Shown here: one piece after another, positions 7,643 through 11,993 of the stretch
How positions within the stretch are numbered: position 1 is the first letter of the stretch
Layout of the letters: each line of letters starts with the position of its first letter
Origin: an uncultured Clostridia bacterium
GTDB lineage: Bacteria > Bacillota > Clostridia > Saccharofermentanales > Saccharofermentanaceae
NCBI GenBank assembly: GCA_946545505.1
Contig: CAMNNN010000018.1
Span: 1 to 11,993 of the forward strand
Length of the DNA stretch: 11,993 bases
Direction of reading: 5' to 3'
Program-made: the position numbers and the translations under genes
The notes under the pieces: generated by a model
The model's database searches: none
Told to the model about the DNA's origin: nothing
What the model saw: the letters and a program-made list of their open reading frames with translations, nothing else

Positions 7643-7721
7643 ATATCTCCGGGATTCGTAAATCGGACATATGAATAACAACAATTTGTTCTTGCTAACC
7701 AATAAAACGATATTGAATAAC

Positions 7722-7733
7722 GATAAATTTATC
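7722..7733. promoter_or_regulatory. Perfect 12-bp palindrome GATAAATTTATC abutting a -35 element, candidate operator
   Basis: The site is fully self-complementary and ends exactly one base before the -35 hexamer of the promoter at 7734-7762. AACGATA occurs twice nearby as a direct repeat (7706-7712 and 7719-7725), the second copy running into the palindrome, and a further small palindrome AACAATTTGTT lies at 7680-7690. The position suits binding by an activator or repressor, but AT-rich palindromes also arise by chance. This is the main content of the 178-base gap between the terminator and the next gene. Confidence 0.4.
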
Positions 7734-7762
7734 TTGCTTTACGATGAAAGGCGTGCTATCAT
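7734..7762 (+). promoter_or_regulatory. Extended -10 promoter for the small membrane protein/DUF6688-like gene pair
   Basis: TTGCTT (7734-7739), a 17-base spacer and TATCAT (7757-7762) preceded by TG with one base between (TGCTATCAT) form a good sigma-A promoter with an extended -10. Transcription would start near 7769, just ahead of the ribosome binding site GGGAGG (7773-7778). The leader would be only about 18 bases. The upstream terminator separates this promoter from the previous gene. Confidence 0.6.
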
Positions 7763-7786
7763 GTCGTCGTAAGGGAGGATAAACAC

Positions 7787-8182
7787 ATGAGAGGCTCATC
7801 AGTATTCAAGATAATCCTCATTGTATGGGCTGCGGCAGCTGCAGTTTTTACCGGCGCCATGATCTGGGCTGCATGGGATTACAACAATAAATGCGTAAGT
7901 ATTAATCCGAAAGATGAGATCGAATACATATATGCAGGTGAGTCCTATGCGGCGGAGGATCTGTTCAATCTTTACAGAGTCAGGGAAGGCTGCGATATCA
8001 CTCTGACAGTCACCTGGACTGACGGAACGACCGACGGCATAGATCTCTCACCTGATGCAGACAGTTTTACTGTTACTGAAGGGACGGGAATCGTCAACAT
8101 ACATATAGGTGCACGTAATCCCGGTTCTCCTGAAGGAAGGGATGATGATATATCTGTCCGTGTAGAGGAGAGGGGTGATTAA
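7787..8182 (+). CDS. Small single-pass membrane protein with extracytoplasmic beta-rich domain, unknown function
   Basis: I do not recognise this 131-residue protein. A short basic start (MRGSSVFK) leads into one hydrophobic segment at about 8-30, so it is probably anchored with its C-terminus outside the cytoplasm; no signal peptidase or lipobox site stands out. Residues 36-131 are acidic and alternate in a beta-strand pattern (ITLTVTWTDGTTDGIDL, then FTVTEGTGIVNIHI, then DISVRVEERGD), which suggests a small Ig-like beta sandwich. GGGAGG at 7773-7778 gives a clear ribosome binding site. The stop is one base from the ATG of the next gene, so the two are almost certainly cotranslated and may form a complex in the membrane. 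That partnership is inferred from gene order only. Confidence 0.8.
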   Translation: MRGSSVFKIILIVWAAAAAVFTGAMIWAAWDYNNKCVSINPKDEIEYIYAGESYAAEDLFNLYRVREGCDITLTVTWTDGTTDGIDLSPDADSFTVTEGTGIVNIHIGARNPGSPEGRDDDISVRVEERGD

Positions 8183-8183
8183 T

Positions 8184-9296
8184 ATGCTCCATGCGGATGA
8201 ATTAATAACGATTATTATTGACGCACTTATCGTAATTACCATAGCGGTCATAATTCCGTTGGGATTTACTCTATGGAATATTATCAACTTTGTCAGAGAT
8301 GCCAGGAAAAGCCGGATCGTCGCGAGCACATTGACCGTTGGAATCGGCGGATTTCTGTATTTGGCGCTGCTCGCTTTGTTCGACATAGAAGGCGAATGGT
8401 ATGAAGCGATATATCCTTTTCAGCTTCATTACCCGCTGTCGGGTGAATACTGCTGGCCGGTGATTCTATGCGGTATGTTAGGCTTCATCGGATTATTCGC
8501 TCTGATATACGGCAGACCGGAGCGGATGCCTCCTCTGGTAACGGTTTTATCCACGGCATTTGTAATACTTCTCAATGCATTCGGTATCGTGTTTGCTATA
8601 CAGCTTACAAAGAATTTTTATCATCCGATACACATATTGTTCTACGTCTATCACTTTAATATTCTTATCCTGTCCGTTGATGCGGTCAGAAGCAATATGC
8701 GGGCTCAGTCAGAGTACTTAAGTGTGAGGAAGGATGAATTCGAAGACCGCAAGAGTCTCATGTGGCTCTACATGAAAGTGACGCGTATGTCCCAGTACTC
8801 GCTGCCGGTATTCATTACGCTTTTCGCTGTGGCGGCACTGATAGAGATAATTGCAGTTCTTGCAGGGCAGGGGCTGGACGCCCCCGTCAAAGCTTTCACG
8901 GACACTGCCGACTGGACATTCTCGCAGCAGATTCCGCCTCCGCCGCTCGAATATGAGGGACACTATCTGTGTACTGTCGCAGCGGGCGGACATAAGAGCC
9001 TGGTTAAGCCGGTAAGACTCGGCAGAAGACGCGGGACGGTCATAGTGGTTAACAGACAGTTATGTATCGCTAATGCTTTCGAGGAGTCTATCGCGGAACA
9101 TTTCCCGCGCTTTCACAGGTGGATCCGTCATGTTTACGACACTTACGGCTACCCGTTAAGCAGAATCATAACGACGCCGGGCCGGGCGGATATCATATAC
9201 CTTATGATGAAGCCGCTCGAGTGGGTGTTCCTGCTTTACCTGTATCTGACGGACGCACGGCCTGAAGTGAGGATCAACAGACAGTACAAGATGTAA
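8184..9296 (+). CDS. Polytopic membrane protein, DUF6688-like, unknown function
   Basis: The 370-residue protein has about six membrane segments (roughly 8-34, 47-68, 92-110, 118-140, 148-168 and 207-228) followed by a C-terminal domain of about 140 residues. That domain has the strongly patterned blocks GHYLCTVAAGGHKSLVKPVR (259-278), VNRQLCIANAFEE (289-301), HVYDTYGYPLS (317-327) and MMKPLEWVFLLYLYL (341-355). I match these from memory to DUF6688, with moderate confidence. Cys263 with His260 and His270 could be functional, but no reaction is known. The ATG at 8184 has AGGGGTGAT (8171-8179) just upstream, close to the ideal Shine-Dalgarno; the GTG at 8175 is an alternative giving three more residues. 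It lies one base after the small membrane protein gene and before the WYL regulator. Confidence 0.82.
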   Translation: MLHADELITIIIDALIVITIAVIIPLGFTLWNIINFVRDARKSRIVASTLTVGIGGFLYLALLALFDIEGEWYEAIYPFQLHYPLSGEYCWPVILCGMLGFIGLFALIYGRPERMPPLVTVLSTAFVILLNAFGIVFAIQLTKNFYHPIHILFYVYHFNILILSVDAVRSNMRAQSEYLSVRKDEFEDRKSLMWLYMKVTRMSQYSLPVFITLFAVAALIEIIAVLAGQGLDAPVKAFTDTADWTFSQQIPPPPLEYEGHYLCTVAAGGHKSLVKPVRLGRRRGTVIVVNRQLCIANAFEESIAEHFPRFHRWIRHVYDTYGYPLSRIITTPGRADIIYLMMKPLEWVFLLYLYLTDARPEVRINRQYKM

Positions 9297-9306
9297 CATA
9301 TTAAGG

Positions 9307-9347
9307 CCTCCCCGTGGTGTACAATTAATAGTACTACTGCGGGGAGG
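9307..9347 (+). promoter_or_regulatory. GC-rich hairpin sequestering the ribosome binding site of the WYL regulator gene
   Basis: CCTCCCCG (9307-9314) and CGGGGAGG (9340-9347) pair perfectly, and five more pairs including three G-U (9315-9319 with 9335-9339) lengthen the stem to 13. The right arm is the Shine-Dalgarno itself, seven bases before the ATG at 9355. No U tract follows, so it is a poor intrinsic terminator. A possible -10, TACAAT, sits in the loop. As DNA the same repeat could be an operator. Confidence 0.5.
9320..9325 (+). promoter_or_regulatory. Possible -10 element of the WYL regulator gene
   Basis: TACAAT differs from TATAAT at one base and would start transcription near 9332, leaving a leader of about 23 bases with the ribosome binding site. 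The -35 at 17 bases upstream (CATATT) is weak and there is no extended -10, so the call is tentative. Confidence 0.3.
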
Positions 9348-9354
9348 TTATTAT

Positions 9355-10422
9355 ATGCCTAATACTGAGTATTCCAAGCTTAAACTTCTTTATCTTTATC
9401 ATTACTTCAGAAAATATGTTAAGACCGAGGCGCCGGGTGACGGAACGACCATGGCCGACATGATGGCGTACCTCAATGAGATGACCGGAGCGGAGTTCGA
9501 GAGAAAGTCCATCTATTCCGATATCGACAGAATCAACGAGTTCGCCCGCTCAGTGGGCATCTGTGATGAGAATGCTCCGTGGATCGAACTCGACGGCAAG
9601 ACATATAAGAGAGGCGAGGTCAAGGGCGACCTGACTTACGACGAGGCAAGACTTATCGTCGATGCCATAAATGCCACTGACTTCATCGACAGTGGCCTGT
9701 GCGAGAAGATCAAGGAGATGTATCCGACTTACTTCAAGACGGGATATAATTCGATTGTTCCTCATGATGACAGACAGGTTCAGAAAAAGTCGATGTATCT
9801 GCTGAACACTATAAGAAGTGCTATCGAGGACGACCTCGTGCTGACATTCGAGTACGGTTATCTCGTAGCTTCCGGAATAAGAGGAACCTCTGAGAAGCAT
9901 GTGTCTCCGCTCGGACTCGACTTCAAGAAATCCCACTATTATCTCATAGCGGTTGATAATGCTGCCGTGGAAGAGGGGCAGAGCAAGAACGATGCTATCA
10001 AGACATACAGACTCGACCGAATGAGAAGAGTTAACTTCAATCCCGCCGAGAAGTATATCGGCTTCAAGGGTGACAGGGATGACGTTCTTAAAAAGTATGT
10101 GAAGACCTCGATAGACGCTTATTCGTTCAAGGGTAAGGACGACAGATTCGTTACGATCACGCTGTCGAGCGACAACGAGAAGGAGCTCCTCAAGGCATAT
10201 ACGGGTTTCTCAGAGGATATGAAGACGACTATCATATCCGATAAGATCTCGAACGGCTCCATCAAGTTCACAGTGGAGGCCGGTCTCGTCCCGCCTTTCT
10301 TCGATAAATTGTTCAAAGTCTGTATGTACGAAGGCGTCAATATGACCATTGATGACGAAGAGGTCAAAAATCGCTACGAGCAGTATCTTAAAAAGGCACT
10401 GGAAGTGTGCTACAATTCATAG
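9355..10422 (+). CDS. WYL-domain transcriptional regulator (HTH plus WYL)
   Basis: The 355-residue protein has the usual layout and length of WYL regulators. A winged helix-turn-helix occupies about residues 6-70, with the probable recognition helix RKSIYSDIDRI at 50-60. A WYL domain follows at about 145-225 with SPLGLDFKKSHYYLIAVDN (184-202; YYL stands in for WYL) and TYRLDRM (217-223), where Arg219 is part of the presumed ligand pocket. A WCX-type C-terminal extension lies at about 260-345. WYL domains sense ligands such as nucleotides or nucleic acid; the ligand here is unknown. The ATG has GGGGAGG at 9341-9347. It lies 58 bases after the DUF6688-like gene in the same direction, so it may regulate that pair or itself, which is inference. 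Its 3' end carries the likely alaS promoter. Confidence 0.9.
   Translation: MPNTEYSKLKLLYLYHYFRKYVKTEAPGDGTTMADMMAYLNEMTGAEFERKSIYSDIDRINEFARSVGICDENAPWIELDGKTYKRGEVKGDLTYDEARLIVDAINATDFIDSGLCEKIKEMYPTYFKTGYNSIVPHDDRQVQKKSMYLLNTIRSAIEDDLVLTFEYGYLVASGIRGTSEKHVSPLGLDFKKSHYYLIAVDNAAVEEGQSKNDAIKTYRLDRMRRVNFNPAEKYIGFKGDRDDVLKKYVKTSIDAYSFKGKDDRFVTITLSSDNEKELLKAYTGFSEDMKTTIISDKISNGSIKFTVEAGLVPPFFDKLFKVCMYEGVNMTIDDEEVKNRYEQYLKKALEVCYNS
10388..10416 (+). promoter_or_regulatory. Promoter for alaS inside the 3' end of the WYL regulator gene
   Basis: TTAAAA (10388-10393), a 17-base spacer and TACAAT (10411-10416) preceded by TGC make an extended -10 promoter. Transcription would start near 10423, just after the regulator's stop codon, giving a leader of about 27 bases with AAAAGGAG (10432-10439). 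The leader is far too short for a T-box riboswitch. Confidence 0.5.
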
Positions 10423-10449
10423 GTTTAAAAGAAAAGGAGTGTTATATAT

Positions 10450-11970
10450 ATGGAACCTCTCGGCTTAAATGAGATTAGAGAAAGATACCTGTCATTCTTC
10501 GAGTCCAAGGGACACTTGAGACTGCCTTCATTCTCGCTTGTACCTCAGAACGATCCTTCGATCCTTCTTATCAATGCGGGAATGACGCCTATGAAGCCGT
10601 ACTTTACGGGAGCCGAGACACCCCCGCGAAAGAGAGTTACGACATGCCAGAAGTGCATCCGTACTCCCGATATCGAGAACGTAGGTCATACATCCAGACA
10701 CGGTACATATTTTGAGATGCTCGGTAACTTCTCATTCGGAGACTACTTCAAGGATGAGGTTATTCCGTGGGCATGGGAGTTCCTTACACAGAATCTTGAG
10801 ATCGAGCCCGAGAAGCTCTATCCTTCTGTATTCGAGGAGGATGATGAGGCGTTCGCTATCTGGAGAGATAAGATCGGCATCCCCGAGGAGAGGATCACGA
10901 GACTTGGCAAGGAGGATAACTTCTGGGAACACGGTACAGGTCCCTGCGGCCCCTGCTCCGAGATCTATTTCGACAGAGGAATCGAGCACGGCTGCGGCAA
11001 GCCCGATTGTAAGCCCGGCTGTGAGTGCGACAGATTCGTCGAGATCTGGAACCTCGTATTCTCACAGTTCGACCGTCAGGAGGACGGCTCCTATCTTCCT
11101 TTGAAGCAGAAGAATATCGATACCGGTGCAGGCCTCGAGAGAGTTGCGTGCGTAATGCAGGGTGTAGATAACCTCTTCGAGGTAGATACGGTAAGAAAGA
11201 TTCTTGATACAGTCTGCAATATCGCAGGCAAGACATATCATGCTAACCACGATGACGACGTAGCTATCCGTGTTATCACGGACCACATGAGATCTTCCAC
11301 AATGATGATCTCCGACGGTGTTCTTCCGAGTAACGAGGGCCGCGGATACGTATTGAGAAGACTCATGAGAAGAGCTGCAAGATTTGGCCGCCTCCTCGGC
11401 ATCGAGAGACTGTTCCTTACAGAGGTTGCAGAAGTCGTAATCGACCAGAACAAGGATGCATATCCTGACCTTGCTGCAAGACACGATTACATCATGAAGA
11501 TAATCGCTCTTGAGGAAGAAGCATTCCACAGAACGGTTGCTGCGGGAACAGAGATCCTCAATGAGATGATCGAGAATGCAAAGAAGGAAGGCAAGGCTGA
11601 GCTTGCAGGTGAGGATGCTTTCAAGCTTCACGATACATACGGTTTCCCTCTCGATCTTACCAAGGAGATAGCAAAGGACGCCGGACTTTCCGTAGATGAG
11701 GAAGGCTTCAAGACTTCCATGAAGAAGCAGAAGGATGCTGCAAGAGCTGCAACCAAGGAGAAGGTCGATACCGCATGGGGCGGAACGGCTCTTCCTTCCG
11801 AGGTAACAGCCGATACATCCGTTACTGAGTACTTAGGCTACGATTCACTCGACTGTGATGCGAAGATCCTCCATATCATCAAGAAGGACGAAGAGGGCAA
11901 CCTGTTCTCCGAGGACGAGGCGGTCAGCGGCGACGAGGTGATCATCATTTTGGGTAAGACTACGGCTTAG
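10450..11970 (+). CDS. alaS: Alanyl-tRNA synthetase, N-terminal part; frame interrupted by TAG and window ends
   Basis: AlaS charges tRNA-Ala in the cytoplasm and edits mischarged Ser and Gly. The 506 residues before the stop cover the class II catalytic core: [11 protein letters not shown] (motif 1 region), [38 protein letters not shown] (motif 2), [17 protein letters not shown] and [15 protein letters not shown] (motif 3). A Cys-rich insertion at about 180-192 ([15 protein letters not shown]) is typical of Firmicutes AlaS and probably binds zinc. Full-length AlaS is about 870-880 residues, so the editing and C-Ala domains would lie beyond the window. The frame meets TAG at 11968-11970 where a conserved Tyr is expected, and then reads ATMGGQI to the edge. 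AAAAGGAG at 10432-10439 supports the ATG at 10450. Confidence 0.95.
   Translation: MEPLGLNEIRERYLSFFESKGHLRLPSFSLVPQNDPSILLINAGMTPMKPYFTGAETPPRKRVTTCQKCIRTPDIENVGHTSRHGTYFEMLGNFSFGDYFKDEVIPWAWEFLTQNLEIEPEKLYPSVFEEDDEAFAIWRDKIGIPEERITRLGKEDNFWEHGTGPCGPCSEIYFDRGIEHGCGKPDCKPGCECDRFVEIWNLVFSQFDRQEDGSYLPLKQKNIDTGAGLERVACVMQGVDNLFEVDTVRKILDTVCNIAGKTYHANHDDDVAIRVITDHMRSSTMMISDGVLPSNEGRGYVLRRLMRRAARFGRLLGIERLFLTEVAEVVIDQNKDAYPDLAARHDYIMKIIALEEEAFHRTVAAGTEILNEMIENAKKEGKAELAGEDAFKLHDTYGFPLDLTKEIAKDAGLSVDEEGFKTSMKKQKDAARAATKEKVDTAWGGTALPSEVTADTSVTEYLGYDSLDCDAKILHIIKKDEEGNLFSEDEAVSGDEVIIILGKTTA
11968..11970 (+). other. In-frame TAG within alaS at a conserved Tyr codon
   Basis: The downstream codons keep the AlaS frame: GKTTA, TAG, ATMGGQI corresponds to the family motif KTPFYAEMGGQ. 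One base change (TAC or TAT to TAG) explains it, with no frameshift. It may be a sequence error, a nonsense mutation or, much less likely, recoding. Confidence 0.8.
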
Positions 11971-11993
11971 GCAACGATGGGCGGTCAGATCCA

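Noticed and set aside
8175..8183. GTG start for the DUF6688-like gene
   Set aside because: The GTG is itself part of the AGGGGTGAT ribosome binding site of the ATG at 8184, though it cannot be excluded.
9307..9354. Intrinsic terminator after the DUF6688-like gene
   Set aside because: The hairpin is strong, but it is followed by TTATTATATG rather than a T run and its right arm is the next gene's ribosome binding site.
11062..11631. 189-codon minus-strand frame inside alaS
   Set aside because: It lies entirely opposite conserved AlaS motifs and has shadow composition.
11968..11970. UAG reassigned to an amino acid
   Set aside because: No other gene in the window has an internal TAG and two genes use TAG as a terminal stop; a point error or mutation is simpler.

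Overview
The window looks like chromosomal DNA from a Gram-positive, Clostridia-type anaerobe (Bacillota, possibly Oscillospiraceae- or Saccharofermentans-like; the rank below class is a guess). The reasons are the tsaE-tsaB-rimI cluster, strong AGGAG-type ribosome binding sites, extended -10 (TGN) promoters, a WYL regulator, and an alanyl-tRNA synthetase with the Cys-rich insertion common in Firmicutes. There are no phage, insertion sequence, CRISPR, tRNA or rRNA signatures.

Layout. (i) 1-2093, plus strand: a tightly overlapping run of a 5'-truncated amidohydrolase, tsaE, tsaB and rimI. TsaE and TsaB help make the universal t6A modification of tRNA; their partner tsaD, often next in this cluster, is absent here. 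(ii) 2068-6975, minus strand: a three-gene operon of a DUF1015 protein, an FAD-dependent oxidoreductase and an 877-residue DUF2298 (Chlor_Arch_YYY) polytopic membrane protein. The genes overlap by 4 and 38 bases and run into rimI tail to tail with a 26-base coding overlap. A membrane or envelope glycan role is an inference. (iii) 6976-7145: a divergent control region with an extended -10 for the minus operon and a 7-bp inverted repeat. (iv) 7146-7641, plus: a small helical protein of unknown role followed by a rho-independent terminator. (v) 7722-9296, plus: an extended -10 promoter abutted by a perfect 12-bp palindrome, driving two coupled genes, a small single-pass membrane protein and a polytopic DUF6688-like protein. 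(vi) 9307-10422: a WYL-domain regulator whose ribosome binding site forms one arm of a long GC-rich hairpin. (vii) 10388-11993: alaS, with a likely promoter inside the regulator gene and an in-frame TAG replacing a conserved Tyr codon of the editing region just before the window ends.

The most interesting parts are the uncharacterised membrane pair (7787-9296) with its palindromic control site and adjoining WYL regulator, the hairpin that would let only the regulator's own transcript be translated well, the DUF2298/flavoprotein/DUF1015 operon, and the interrupted alaS frame, which is most simply a sequence error or a nonsense mutation.
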